Below, one piece after another: positions 1 through 9,030 of a stretch of DNA of 64,000 nt. Below the pieces are notes generated by a model. It ran no database searches. It worked only from the letters and a program-made list of their open reading frames with translations, and was not told the DNA's origin. The number at the start of each line of letters is the position of its first letter. Positions within the stretch are counted from its first letter, which is position 1. Made by a program: the position numbers and the translations under genes. The DNA comes from Lewinellaceae bacterium (GTDB lineage: Bacteria; Bacteroidota; Bacteroidia; Chitinophagales; Saprospiraceae): the NCBI GenBank assembly GCA_016712415.1, contig JADJRC010000024.1, positions 1 through 64,000 on the forward strand. Direction: 5' to 3'.

Positions 1-216
1 ATATACAGGAATATATCTATATCCCTTGATGGTCTGTAAGACCCCTACACCTGGAAATCCTGTCAAAACACCTTCAACACCTGCAAATCCTGTCAAAACA
101 CTTGCAAATCTGTAAATCCTGTAAATCCTGTCAAAACACCTTTAAATCCTGTAAATCCTGTAAATCCTGTCAAAAAACACCTTCAAATCCTGTCAAAAAC
201 ACCTTCAAATCCTGTC
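1..216. repeat. Tandem short repeats, AATCCTGT family
   Basis: Degenerate tandem array with a 9-bp core AATCCTGTA, or AATCCTGTC followed by AAAACACCTTC, repeated more than ten times up to the stop codon of the YeeE gene. The reverse complement of the core, ACAGGATTT, is the core of the larger array at 47.8-48.1 kb, so both belong to one repeat family. No coding potential is seen. The left edge may continue outside the window. Confidence 0.85.
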
Positions 217-744
217 TTAACTCGGCAGGCGCTCCCGGAAATAACCATACACCCAGGTGCCGGCGATAGCGCTCAGCAGGGTAACGATGATCACCGAAGC
301 GCCTGTCCCGATCTGGGCAAACAATGGTCCCGGACACGCGCCTGTCATCGCCCAGCCCAGTCCGAAAATCAGACCGCCGATCACATTACCCTTGTTGAAT
401 TTTTTTGGATGAAAGTCGATGGTTTCCCCGTATATCGTCCTGACCTGGAATCGCTTGATGAGCCATACCGATATGGCGCCTACCACAACTGCCGTCCCGA
501 TAATGCCGTACATATGGAACGATTGCAGGCGGAACATCTCCTGGATGCGAAACCATGAAATAACCTCGGCCTTTACCAGCACGAAGCCGAAAAGAATTCC
601 GGCGGCAGCATATTTCAGGTTGAACCACCAGGGTTGTTCCAATTCGGAATCGTTGATGCACATGGCATCGAGCGAGCGAACCTCAAAGTCGGTATTTTTT
701 TCCACGACCTCCGCCGGGGCCGGTATTTGATATGTTTTTTCCAT
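217..744 (-). CDS. YeeE/YedE family membrane protein (half-transporter, DUF6691-like)
   Basis: 175-residue integral membrane protein with about four hydrophobic segments after a soluble N-terminus of about 40 residues. The motif GACPGP near residue 137 is the cysteine motif of one half of the YeeE/YedE family, which imports thiosulfate or other sulfane-sulfur species (family knowledge). The preceding gene encodes the other half, so the two probably form one split transporter in the inner membrane. It lies 57 bp downstream of that gene, at the 3' end of the minus-strand sulfur cluster. The actual substrate is not visible from sequence. Confidence 0.85.
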   Translation of the reverse strand: MEKTYQIPAPAEVVEKNTDFEVRSLDAMCINDSELEQPWWFNLKYAAAGILFGFVLVKAEVISWFRIQEMFRLQSFHMYGIIGTAVVVGAISVWLIKRFQVRTIYGETIDFHPKKFNKGNVIGGLIFGLGWAMTGACPGPLFAQIGTGASVIIVTLLSAIAGTWVYGYFRERLPS

Positions 745-801
745 TAGTGTAATGTCTTGAAAGTCCTTTGTTAGGGAGCGCCTCCTGTCTGTACTTTTCG
801 C

Positions 802-1365
802 TTAAAGTGCGAGGATATAAGGCAGGATCAAATTGGCCATGATAAATCCGCCGACCATGAAAGACATGGTGGCGATGAGCGACGGCAACTGAAGGTTGGA
901 CAATCCCATGATGGCGTGCCCGGAGGTACAGCCGCCCGCGTACCGGGTGCCGAAGCCAACCAGAAAACCGCCGAGTACCATCAGCACCAACCCGCGGGCG
1001 GTGGCCAGGTCCGCCCAGTTGAACAGATCGGCGGGCACCAGTCCGTCGTAATGCGTGATGCCGTACCCCGACAATTCAGTGGCCAGTTGGGGGGCCACCT
1101 GTACCGGTTCCGGACTGGCGAACCAGGCGCTGGCAATGAGTGCTCCGATAAAAATGCCGCCTACAAAAAAGAGATTCCAAACCTCCCGTTTCCAGTTGTA
1201 TTTGAAAAAATTGATGTTGGCGGGAATACAGGCTGCACACACGTGGCGCAGGCTGGACGAAATACCGAAGTGTTTGTTCCCGAGGATCAAAAGGAGGGGA
1301 ACGGTAAGCCCGATGAGTACCCCGGCAACATACCAGGGCCAGGGCTGACTGATCATTTCAAGCAT
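802..1365 (-). CDS. YeeE/YedE family thiosulfate/sulfur transporter half
   Basis: 187 residues with an N-terminal membrane segment, a Cys-containing loop (CAACIP) and a C-terminal membrane hairpin carrying GGCTSGH, the signature cysteine motif of YeeE/YedE transporters. In the characterised YeeE, cysteines relay thiosulfate through the membrane. This protein is about half the length of full YeeE, and the next gene supplies the second half. It sits directly downstream of rhodanese genes, which fits import or recycling of thiosulfate or persulfide sulfur. Start chosen at the first ATG of the frame. Confidence 0.85.
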   Translation of the reverse strand: MLEMISQPWPWYVAGVLIGLTVPLLLILGNKHFGISSSLRHVCAACIPANINFFKYNWKREVWNLFFVGGIFIGALIASAWFASPEPVQVAPQLATELSGYGITHYDGLVPADLFNWADLATARGLVLMVLGGFLVGFGTRYAGGCTSGHAIMGLSNLQLPSLIATMSFMVGGFIMANLILPYILAL

Positions 1366-1411
1366 AATATTGAAGAGATTTTTGTTTTTCGCTGACTATT
1401 GATTTTCGGGT

Positions 1412-1786
1412 TTACCATTCGCCGATGCCGCCCGTGAGGTTGCGCACGTCGAAACCCGCCTTGTGCATGATTTTGCAGGCTTGTCCGCTTCGGTTGCCGC
1501 TTCGGCAAAAGACGAAGTAGGTTTTGGACTTGTCCATCTGCGCGATATTGCGCTGGAACGCCGGCGACATGATATCCAGGTTGACGGCGCCGCGGATGGT
1601 GCCCGATTTGAACTCTGCCGACGTGCGTACGTCCAGCAGGACCGCTCCCGGTGTGGATTCAAATTCCTTGCGGAACTGGCGCCCGGACTGGTGCTCAAAA
1701 CGCGCTCCGCTGCCATTGGAAGGTGTGTTTTCGGCAGATTCCGTTTCACTGCCGAAGATATTTTTTAAAAAAGACGTAAAAGCCAT
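1412..1786 (-). CDS. Single-domain rhodanese (sulfurtransferase)
   Basis: About 124 residues comprising one rhodanese domain. It contains the LLDVRT strand and the active-site loop CRSGNRSG with the catalytic cysteine near residue 92, followed by the conserved GG near the C-terminus. Such proteins move sulfane sulfur between thiosulfate or persulfides and acceptors in the cytoplasm. An in-frame ATG 36 bp upstream (1822) exists, but the chosen start gives the usual MAFTSF-like beginning. A GATGAAAA/TTTTCATC hairpin precedes it at about 1805-1824. It lies between the CstB-like gene and the YeeE pair. Confidence 0.85.
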   Translation of the reverse strand: MAFTSFLKNIFGSETESAENTPSNGSGARFEHQSGRQFRKEFESTPGAVLLDVRTSAEFKSGTIRGAVNLDIMSPAFQRNIAQMDKSKTYFVFCRSGNRSGQACKIMHKAGFDVRNLTGGIGEW

Positions 1787-1870
1787 GATATGTGTTGGTT
1801 GGGGATGAAAAAGCGTTTTCATCCTTTGTGATGCAAAAAATTGTCCTTGCGAGGCACCCGTTCAGGCATA

Positions 1871-3290
1871 TTATTTAAGCGTCGTCGGGCAGACGTAATC
1901 CGTTACCTCGAACTTGCCGCTGTCCTTGATCGCTTTGAATCCGCCTTTGACTTCCACCAGGTTGTCGTATCCGCGTGCGCGCAGCACCGAAGCAAAGATC
2001 AGGGAGCGGTATCCACCTGCACAGTGGACGAAAGCCTGTTCCTCCCTGGGTATGGCCAGCATGGATTCATTGATAAAATCCAGCGGCGTATTTACCGCGT
2101 TGGCAATGTGTTCAGATGCGTATTCGCTGTTCTTGCGTACGTCGAACACTTTGGCTTTCGGGTTTTTTTGTACGATGGCGGCCAGTTCATCGGCGTCGAT
2201 AGACCGGATGGTGTCTACCTCCATGCCTGCATTTTTCCAGGCTTCAAAACCACCGGCGAGGTAACCCAGGCAGTTGTCATAACCCACACGTGCAAGCCGG
2301 GTCACTACTTCCGCTTCGCGGCCGGGATCGGCCACGATCAGCAGTTCCTGCTTCACGTCGGGGATCAGTGCGCCCACCCAGGGGGCAAAACTGCCGTCGA
2401 TACCGATATTGATCGAGTTGGGCACAAAACCTTTGGCGAAGGTCTGGGCTTCCCGGGTGTCGAGCACCAGGGCGCCGGTTTCATTGGCCGCCACCTCGAA
2501 TTCACGGGGAGGCAGGGCGTGTGTGCCGCGTTTCAACACGTCATCGATGCTGTCGTAGCCTTCTTTATTGAGGGCGACGTTCAGGGGGAAGTATGCGGGC
2601 GGCGGCAGCAGGCCGGTTGTCACCTCTTTTACAAACTCCGCCCTGGTCATGTTGGCGCGCAGGGCGTAGTTGGTTTGCTTCTGGTGGCCGAGGCTGTCAA
2701 AAGTTTCTTTCGACATGTTCTTGCCGCATGCGGAGCCTGCTCCGTGCGCCGGGTATACGATCACATCGTCGGGCAGTACCATAACCTTGTTGCGCAGCGA
2801 GTCGAAAAGCGTCTCGGCGAGTTGTTCCTGGGTCATGTGCGCCGCTTTCTGGGCCAGGTCGGGTCGGCCCACATCGCCGATAAACAGCGTGTCGCCGGAA
2901 AACAGGGGCGTACGGCTTGCCGTTTTCGTCGATCAGCAGGTAGCAGGTGCTTTCCATAGTGTGACCCGGCGTGTGCAGCACGCGGAAAGTCAGTTTACCT
3001 ACCTTGAATTCTTCTCCGTCTTTGGCGATATGCGCTTCGAAGGAGGGGTTGGCATTCGGACCGTACACGATCGGTGCGCCGGTTTTTTTACTCAGGTCCA
3101 GGTGCCCGCTCACAAAATCGGCGTGGAAGTGCGTCTCGAAAACATATTTGATCCTGGCGCCGCTTTTGCCGGCGCGTTCCAGGTATGGCGACACCTCGCG
3201 CAGCGGATCGATTACGACTGCTTCACCTTCACTTTCGATATAGTACGCTCCCTGTGCCAGGCAGCCGGTATAGATTTGTTCGACTTTCAT
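1871..3290 (-). CDS. CstB-like persulfide dioxygenase with two rhodanese domains (frame broken)
   Basis: The reassembled protein is about 472 residues, the usual length for this family. The N-terminal metallo-beta-lactamase domain shows the metal motif THFHADFVSGH near residue 55 and HTPGHT near residue 110. A degenerate rhodanese domain follows, with Asp in place of the catalytic Cys (VADPGREAE), then an active rhodanese domain with loop CAGGYRS. This is the arrangement of CstB, which oxidises persulfides made by SQR to thiosulfate. The frame breaks at a run of four G on the plus strand (2905-2908). Removing one base restores YALFSGDTLF and joins both halves. A GTAAC-type operator and a -7 box lie upstream. 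Confidence 0.9.
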
Positions 3291-3326
3291 TGTTTTTGAA
3301 TTTTTAGCATTGTTTTTATAACGGTG

Positions 3327-3371
3327 CAAAGATCGGGATAAGCCCCCTTCCGGCACGGTGACAAGTGTTAC
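3327..3371 (-). promoter_or_regulatory. Promoter with Crp/Fnr-type operator upstream of the CstB-like gene
   Basis: The imperfect dyad GTGAC-AAGT-GTTAC lies at 3358-3371. The minus-strand -7 box GATCTTTG (TAnnTTTG with one mismatch) lies at 3327-3334. The dyad centre is 37.5 bp from the end of the box, the same as at tauE. No -33 TTTG is present, as expected for an activator-dependent promoter. Confidence 0.65.
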
Positions 3372-3383
3372 AAAGAAAATGTT

Positions 3384-4181
3384 TTATTGGAAGAAAATCT
3401 CCTTGGCGATGATATAAATGCCCATTACGAGCACAAACCACCCGAATGCCGGTTTCAGTTTCTCGCCGCTGATGCGTTTGGCCAGCGCAGTGCCTACAAA
3501 AATACCGGCGACGGCAAAGGTTGAGAAGATCAACAGAAAACGCCACTCTATTTCCTGGTGTCCTATGTCGCCCAAAAATCCGAGCAGCGACTTGGCGGCA
3601 ATGATGAGCAGCGAGGTACCGACGGCTTCTTTCATCGGCAGCCCCGCGAGCAGCACAAGCGCCGGAATAATCAGGAAGCCCCCGCCGGCGCCCACCAGTC
3701 CGGTGAGCAGCCCGACCACGATGCCTTCCGCAAAAATCAAGGGGTAGTTATACTTCTTTTCCCCGGATTTCCCCTCGTCGCCATTGCGTTTGTCGCGTAT
3801 CATGGAAATCGACGCCGCCACCATCAGCACGGCAAACAGCAGCATGATGAACAGGTTTTTGCCCACCTCGAAAGAACCGAGGTGGAATACCGGATCGGGT
3901 ATGGCGGGTACCAGAAATTTTCGGGTGGCATAAACAGTGACGATGCTCGGTATGCCAAAGATCAACGCTGTTTTGTAGTCCAGAAGGCCTTTCCTGCCGT
4001 AATTGAAGGAACCCACCAGGGCAGTCAGTCCGACGATGAATAAAGAATATGCCGTGGAGAGCACAGGGCTGACGCCCATGACGTAAACGAGTACCGGTAC
4101 GGTTAGAATTGACCCTCCCCCACCAATCAATCCAAGCGAAACGCCGATTATCACAGACAGGAGGTAACCTAGAATTTCCAT
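3384..4181 (-). CDS. TauE/SafE family sulfite/sulfur exporter
   Basis: 265-residue polytopic membrane protein with about eight hydrophobic segments. It has the duplicated TauE/SafE signature: an N-terminal GLIGGGGSILTVP and an internal GLLTGLVGAGGGFLIIPAL near residue 155. The family exports sulfite, sulfoacetate or related sulfur anions. Here it sits between a Crp/Fnr regulator gene and the CstB-like gene, as tauE does in the staphylococcal cst operon, which supports removal of sulfite or thiosulfate formed by persulfide oxidation. It has its own operator/promoter 25-75 bp upstream. Confidence 0.9.
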   Translation of the reverse strand: MEILGYLLSVIIGVSLGLIGGGGSILTVPVLVYVMGVSPVLSTAYSLFIVGLTALVGSFNYGRKGLLDYKTALIFGIPSIVTVYATRKFLVPAIPDPVFHLGSFEVGKNLFIMLLFAVLMVAASISMIRDKRNGDEGKSGEKKYNYPLIFAEGIVVGLLTGLVGAGGGFLIIPALVLLAGLPMKEAVGTSLLIIAAKSLLGFLGDIGHQEIEWRFLLIFSTFAVAGIFVGTALAKRISGEKLKPAFGWFVLVMGIYIIAKEIFFQ

Positions 4182-4210
4182 TTATTTTGTTGTTTCAGTT
4201 AAGTTAGGTG

Positions 4211-4255
4211 CAAAGGTGCACCCTTCCCGGACCGGCTGTCTGTAACACATGATAC
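4211..4255 (-). promoter_or_regulatory. Promoter with GTAAC-N4-GATAC operator upstream of tauE
   Basis: The dyad GTAAC-ACAT-GATAC (4242-4255) is centred 37.5 bp upstream of the minus-strand -7 box CACCTTTG (4211-4218). The ATG is 30 bp further on. Spacing matches the sites at 3.36, 6.37 and 9.07 kb to within 1 bp. Confidence 0.65.
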
Positions 4256-4295
4256 ACAAGCCCAAAATAAGTTATCAAGCCCCCTACGCCTCCTT

Positions 4296-4892
4296 CTACA
4301 CCAGTTCGATCTTCCCGCGGCCTAACTTTACCGCGCCTTCCCGTTCGAGTTTTTTCAGTACCCTGGAAATGGCTTCCCGCGGACTGCCGATCTCCCCGGC
4401 GATTTCCTGGTGGGTCACCGTAAGGGTACGCGTACCGAAAAGGCGCGCTTTTTCTTCCAGAAGGTCCATGATCCGGTCGTCCAGTTTCTTGAAATTGACG
4501 TTTGTCACCGCTTGCAGTAACTCCTCAAAACGCGCCTGGTAAAGCCTGAAAATATATTCTGCCCACCCGGGATGCTCCCTGATCAGGGTAGCCGCCCGTT
4601 CCGGACGAATGAACATAATCTCGGTTTCATCGACGGTAACGGCCTTGATTTTTGAAGAAGTGCCATTCATGGCGCCCAGAATCGACATCACACAACTGTC
4701 GCCGGGCTTCAGGTAGTACAACAGGATTTCGTTGCCCTCATCGTCTTCGCCCACCACTTTTACATGGCCGCGCACGACTACGGGTATATTGCGAATATAG
4801 TGATGAAAATCAACCAGAACTTGCCCCGGAGGCAGCACTTTGGTTTCGTTTTCTGCAGCAAGTCGGCGCAACAGTGCGGTTTCTCCTGTCAT
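4296..4892 (-). CDS. Crp/Fnr family transcriptional regulator
   Basis: 198 residues. An N-terminal cyclic-nucleotide-type beta-roll (about 20-115) contains DSCVMS, a linker helix follows, and the C-terminal winged helix carries the recognition helix GSPREAISRVLKKLEREG. The N-terminal four-cysteine Fe-S cluster of FNR is absent. The single Cys in the effector domain could sense sulfide, persulfide or redox state (inference). It lies 4 bp downstream of the porin stop, so both are probably cotranscribed. Its location inside the cluster, and the four GTAAC-N4-GTTAC sites nearby, make it the obvious candidate regulator. Confidence 0.9.
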   Translation of the reverse strand: MTGETALLRRLAAENETKVLPPGQVLVDFHHYIRNIPVVVRGHVKVVGEDDEGNEILLYYLKPGDSCVMSILGAMNGTSSKIKAVTVDETEIMFIRPERAATLIREHPGWAEYIFRLYQARFEELLQAVTNVNFKKLDDRIMDLLEEKARLFGTRTLTVTHQEIAGEIGSPREAISRVLKKLEREGAVKLGRGKIELV

Positions 4893-4896
4893 GTGT

Positions 4897-6312
4897 CTAA
4901 AACCGATAGTTAAATACGAGGTTGTAATTGATCATGTCTACCTTGTTGATGCGGTAACGCTCGTTGTTGTACAGGTCTCCGGCGTTCTTTTTCCAGGCGA
5001 TCAGTACCTGGCTTTCCAGACCTTCCAGTCGCCCGCCGAACCTGTACTTCAGGTCCATGTTCAATTGATTGTACGAAGGTAATCCATATTTATTGAGCCG
5101 GTAGTTTTTTACATCGGGCAGGCGGTAGTGCCCCATCCCGAATTGTCCCGAAAAAGGACTGTTGCGCGGGCGCCACGTGAATTGTCCGGAAAAAGCCCAT
5201 ACATCGCCAAGTCCTTCGTTTCGTTCCCTCGGCAGGAAGGTGAAAAGCGGATCGCGGCCCCATTCACGCGGAAACAGAAACCGCCCGTCGGCAGTGATAC
5301 GCGTCGTATTCAATTGAAAGCGGACCGCCTCCTTCGACCATGCGGCATAACTGCTGACTACCCAACTTTTAGACCCCGGCGCAACATAGGTTTTCAATGG
5401 ATCGGCGTTGCCGCCGGATGCCACGGCGTCCTGGCGTATAACCATCAGCCCTGCATGCAGGGCCGGCGCTCCGGCGGCGTGAGCCGGCCCGAATGACTTT
5501 TCCCATTGAAAAAATGCGGTGTGGAGTACGTTTTCTATATAGTAGTCCCAAAAAGCCATCTTCCCAAGCACCGGAGTGCTGAAGCCCAGGTTCAATACAA
5601 ACAGCCCGGCACTGCTGATGTTGCCGTGATAATCGCTTTTCAACCCCTGTTCCGTCAGGCCCTGCGGATAGATGCCCATGCTTTCCGCTGTTCCCAGCCA
5701 TTGGCTGGTCGAACGCGGCGCAGCATTCCAGAGCCACCCGCCTTCCAGGTGAATCTTTCCGGATGGTTCTAAATAGCCATACAAGCCGTCGAACATGGAA
5801 GGGTTCATCCTGCCGTCCTGCGGGTTGGCAAGCGGCGTTTTCAGGATTTGTTTGCCGAGGATCAGCCTGTTGCGTTTCCAACGGTATTGAAGATGCAGTT
5901 CTTCGAGCCGGGGCAGAAAACCCTTGTTGTCGAGTTCGCGCAGTTCGTACAATCCGGCATCGTAGCGCTCAAATGCGCCGGTGACCGGATCGGGTTGGGT
6001 AAAATCGCTCGATGCAATATCTTTCACAAAGCCGCCGCCCATGACCATCTGTACGCCCTTCCATTGGTTGGTTTCATACCGCATGGATGCGCCGATTGCC
6101 ACGGCAAAATAGTCCGACAGGCCGGGCGCATTGTCCGTGAACATGTTGAACTGCCGGATATTTCCACTCAGTTTTCCATCCCTGAAAATCCGCTGAAGTG
6201 AAAAACTGTCTGTATCAGAAGAAAGGTTTTGGGTTTGTGCATGTAGCCTGATGGAGGCCGTGAGCAGTAAAAATATGCTGAAAAAAAGACTGTATTTGCC
6301 GATTATGTGCAT
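4897..6312 (-). CDS. Outer-membrane porin, OprD/OprP-like beta-barrel
   Basis: 471 residues with a signal peptide ending near LHAQ (residue 25). The rest is rich in alternating aromatic and polar residues and ends in YNLVFNYRF, a C-terminal beta-signal with terminal Phe. Internal motifs such as RLEELHLQYRW and LILGKQ resemble OprD-family outer-membrane porins. Length fits a 16-18 strand barrel. It probably admits thiosulfate or organic sulfur substrates to the periplasm, but the substrate is inferred only from its neighbours. It forms a unit with the crp/fnr gene and has a perfect GTAAC-N4-GTTAC dyad upstream. Confidence 0.8.
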   Translation of the reverse strand: MHIIGKYSLFFSIFLLLTASIRLHAQTQNLSSDTDSFSLQRIFRDGKLSGNIRQFNMFTDNAPGLSDYFAVAIGASMRYETNQWKGVQMVMGGGFVKDIASSDFTQPDPVTGAFERYDAGLYELRELDNKGFLPRLEELHLQYRWKRNRLILGKQILKTPLANPQDGRMNPSMFDGLYGYLEPSGKIHLEGGWLWNAAPRSTSQWLGTAESMGIYPQGLTEQGLKSDYHGNISSAGLFVLNLGFSTPVLGKMAFWDYYIENVLHTAFFQWEKSFGPAHAAGAPALHAGLMVIRQDAVASGGNADPLKTYVAPGSKSWVVSSYAAWSKEAVRFQLNTTRITADGRFLFPREWGRDPLFTFLPRERNEGLGDVWAFSGQFTWRPRNSPFSGQFGMGHYRLPDVKNYRLNKYGLPSYNQLNMDLKYRFGGRLEGLESQVLIAWKKNAGDLYNNERYRINKVDMINYNLVFNYRF

Positions 6313-6331
6313 TGTTCGAGTTGTTTCGCCG

Positions 6332-6375
6332 CAAAATTGAGGGAAACTTTCGGAAGGGATGGTAACGGTTGTTAC
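6332..6375 (-). promoter_or_regulatory. Promoter with perfect GTAAC-N4-GTTAC operator upstream of the porin-crp unit
   Basis: Perfect dyad GTAAC-GGTT-GTTAC at 6362-6375. The minus-strand -7 box CAATTTTG lies at 6332-6339 (centre-to-box distance 36.5 bp). If the local Crp/Fnr protein binds here, it would control its own gene. Confidence 0.65.
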
Positions 6376-6394
6376 ACAACTGCTTTGGAGGGCA

Positions 6395-8101
6395 TTACCT
6401 GAAAGTGTACGGCACGCCGCTCACCTGGGTCAGGAGCGTTTGCGGGGCATCGAGCACTTTGGCATAGCCATGCGGAACAGGCGTCACCGGTGAATTGGCG
6501 GCAAGGTAATCGCGCATGACCTGGTGGAGGGTAAAGGCTGTGTTTTTCCCTTCCATTACGTCGGGTATCCGGCAAAGCATATCAACCGGGTCGCCTTCGC
6601 GCTCGCAGGCGCAAATGGAATAAATACGATCCGGATGGAGCGGCTGCCCGCCGACGGTCACCTTTTTGAGCCGCTGCCCCTGTTCGCCAAAGGCGTTGAA
6701 CTCGATCTCCATTCCCTTGAACTTGACCACCCAGCCCCCGAAACGTTTGGAAGCGTCTTTGGCAAACACATTGTTCAACTCTTTTTCCAGCCAGTCGTAT
6801 AGTTGTTTTCCGCTCGCTTTGGCGGTACGCACCGTGGAGTCCACCGGCAGCATATCGAAGATATAGCCTTCCGTGATGGCGACCCTTCCGTCGGGACCGA
6901 GGTTGCGCGGCGGGCAGAACCTGAACCCGTTGGACAGCACGATTTCGGTGCCGATACGCCACCATAAGGCATCCAGTATAAGGGTGTCCATCGTGTTTTC
7001 CACGACGAAATAGCGATACAACGGGACGGTACTGTATCCATGCACCTTGTTGATGGCATCGGTAAACGGCGCCTCGATCTGGTCGATCAGTTGTTGCACC
7101 TCAGGTTGCGGCGTGTAGGCGTCGGCGTCCACTTCCAGCAGTTCATACCGCTCACCAGTAATTTTGCCGTCGGTTACCTCCAGGTCGAGGCGGCCGACAA
7201 ATGAACCGAAAGCGCCGGGCTCCACCACCTTGGCGTACTGACAAATGATCGGCTCGCGTACGCGCTCGTGCGTGTCGCCGCCGAAAATATAGTCCACCCC
7301 TTCGCAGGCGGGCTGGTTGGCGAGGTGTATCTGTTGCGACAGCCCTAGGTGGGCGAGTATGATGATAAAATCGCACTGTTCCTGTTCGCGCAATACCTGT
7401 ACCCAGGGCGCCAGACTTTCTTCCGGTTTGGTGTAAATAATACCCTTGGAGTAATTCGGTGATTGCCGTTTCGGCACCAGGTGGTCGGTCATGCCGATGA
7501 AGCCGATTTTTACGCCGAGCCGCGACCAGGTGTAGTAGGGGGGGAAGATCAGGTCGCCGCGCTGGCCGTCTCCAAGGTCGTGGTACATGTTGGCGCATAC
7601 CTTTGGCGCATGGAGCGCACCGAGCAGGGTCTGCATCGCTTTTTTGTAGTAGACCACCTCCCAGTTGCCGGGCAAATAGAGGTCGTAACTCAACGCGTTC
7701 AAAATGGGAACGATAGCCTTTCCCGTTGTTTTTACCGACAGTTCGCTGCCCTGAAACATATCGCCGGTGTCGACGATAAACGTGTTGGGGTTTTGCGCGC
7801 GCACCATTTCAAAAAGGCCGGCGAGCTGTGCATAGCCGGCTGTTTTGCGGAAAACCATCTGTTCGTTTTCCCAGAACAACTCGTCGTGGGGATGTATCTG
7901 GCAGTGAATATCGGTGGTTTGCAGGAAAGTGAGGGTGCCGGAACGGTCAGTAGCAGTGTCAGTGTCCGCAGCAGTAGCCGCGTCAGTGGAAGTGGCTGCG
8001 GGCGGCTGCGGGATGACTGCTTTTATCGGAACGATGCTGGCCCCGAGGCCTGTCAGCAGGGTGTTTTTCAGGAATTCGCGACGACGGGTATTTTTTTTCA
8101 T
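6395..8101 (-). CDS. SoxB-like thiosulfohydrolase / 5'-nucleotidase family protein, Tat-exported
   Basis: 568 residues. The N-terminus RRREFLKNT followed by a hydrophobic stretch is a twin-arginine signal. The calcineurin-like metallophosphoesterase domain shows TDIHCQIHPHDE, DTGDMFQGSE, PGNWE, ILAHLG and GGDTHER. The C-terminal nucleotidase domain has SNGFR and GYIFDMLP. The PGNWE motif lies between the GNH(D/E) of 5'-nucleotidases and the HWE of SoxB, and TGDMFQGS resembles SoxB. No soxAX, soxYZ or soxCD is present in the window. The substrate could be a sulfur-carrier conjugate or a nucleotide. It starts 2 bp after the AraC gene, so both are one operon. Confidence 0.8.
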   Translation of the reverse strand: MKKNTRRREFLKNTLLTGLGASIVPIKAVIPQPPAATSTDAATAADTDTATDRSGTLTFLQTTDIHCQIHPHDELFWENEQMVFRKTAGYAQLAGLFEMVRAQNPNTFIVDTGDMFQGSELSVKTTGKAIVPILNALSYDLYLPGNWEVVYYKKAMQTLLGALHAPKVCANMYHDLGDGQRGDLIFPPYYTWSRLGVKIGFIGMTDHLVPKRQSPNYSKGIIYTKPEESLAPWVQVLREQEQCDFIIILAHLGLSQQIHLANQPACEGVDYIFGGDTHERVREPIICQYAKVVEPGAFGSFVGRLDLEVTDGKITGERYELLEVDADAYTPQPEVQQLIDQIEAPFTDAINKVHGYSTVPLYRYFVVENTMDTLILDALWWRIGTEIVLSNGFRFCPPRNLGPDGRVAITEGYIFDMLPVDSTVRTAKASGKQLYDWLEKELNNVFAKDASKRFGGWVVKFKGMEIEFNAFGEQGQRLKKVTVGGQPLHPDRIYSICACEREGDPVDMLCRIPDVMEGKNTAFTLHQVMRDYLAANSPVTPVPHGYAKVLDAPQTLLTQVSGVPYTFR

Positions 8102-8103
8102 GG

Positions 8104-9006
8104 TCAGTGTTGGACTGGCATTTCGGATGTGAAGTTACCCCTGCTCTTCCGGAATTCCTCCGGTGTGAGGCTGGTATATTTTTTAAAAAAACGGCTGAAA
8201 TAGGCATTGTCCTTAAAATCCAGGGCATATCCGATCTCGGCGATGCTGGGCTGTTTTTGCGCCAGCATTCTTTTTGCTTCCAGCAGCACCCGGTCGCGGA
8301 TGAGTTCGCCTGCCGATTTTCCCGTCACCGCATTGCACACGGCATTGAGGTGGTTGGGTGTGATGAACAGCATATCGGCGTATGCTTTGGGCAGGCGCAG
8401 GTTCCGGTAATGTTGGTCGATGAGTTTTTGAAAGTCGCGCAGCAGGGCCAGGTTGTGCTTCGAAATGCCGGCTACAGCAGGGTCTTCGATGCTGCGCGCA
8501 ATAAAAATCAGCAGTTGAACGAGCATGGCCCGCATCAGGTCGGCCTGGAATTCCCCCCGGTAGGTGTCGTATTCATGGAACATGGCCGACAGGTGCAACT
8601 CAATTTGAAGACGTGCTTCAGGGCTGAGTTGCTCCGGATTCCGCAAGGTGCCGAACATCGGAAAATCATCCAGGAAATCGGGATTGTGGCAGGCCGTTGT
8701 AATAAATGTCTCGTTGAAATTGACAATGTAGCCTTCCGTTTCGGGCGTAAACGACCAGCTGTGCATTTGTCCGGGTTTCATGCAGTACAATTGACCGGGT
8801 ATGATATTATACTGCTGAAAATCAATGGAATGACTGCCGCCTCCCGTCGTGAAAAGTACGATCTGAAAGAAATTGTGCCGATGCGGAAATACCAGCGAAT
8901 CATGGCTTACCATGAAGTCACGTATCCGGTAAGCCGTAAACTCGGTCATGCAATGATGCACACCGCGGAGATTGCAAATACTGTATGTGGGTACTTTGAC
9001 CGTCAT
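8104..9006 (-). CDS. AraC family transcriptional regulator
   Basis: About 300 residues. An N-terminal cupin-like effector domain has HRHNFFQIVLF and PGQMHSW near residues 40-85. The C-terminal double helix-turn-helix of about 100 residues includes ITPNHLNAVCNAVTGKSAGE and the AraC signature IAEIGYALDFKDNAYFSRFFKKYTS (quoted by its ends: IAEIGYALDF, YFSRFFKKY). The start was moved to the ATG at 9006 because the longer frame overlaps the promoter. It probably controls the SoxB-like gene just downstream. The effector is unknown. Confidence 0.9.
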   Translation of the reverse strand: MTVKVPTYSICNLRGVHHCMTEFTAYRIRDFMVSHDSLVFPHRHNFFQIVLFTTGGGSHSIDFQQYNIIPGQLYCMKPGQMHSWSFTPETEGYIVNFNETFITTACHNPDFLDDFPMFGTLRNPEQLSPEARLQIELHLSAMFHEYDTYRGEFQADLMRAMLVQLLIFIARSIEDPAVAGISKHNLALLRDFQKLIDQHYRNLRLPKAYADMLFITPNHLNAVCNAVTGKSAGELIRDRVLLEAKRMLAQKQPSIAEIGYALDFKDNAYFSRFFKKYTSLTPEEFRKSRGNFTSEMPVQH

Positions 9007-9030
9007 GGGCGAACGCGTTACACGCAGACG

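Noticed and set aside
1..216. CRISPR-like array of short repeats at the left edge
   Set aside because: Repeat units are 9-20 bp, directly abutting and degenerate, without unique spacers of constant length or cas genes.
1841..2959. 372-codon plus-strand frame opposite the CstB-like gene
   Set aside because: Composition of a shadow frame (Cys/His/Arg rich), while the minus strand encodes clear MBL and rhodanese motifs.
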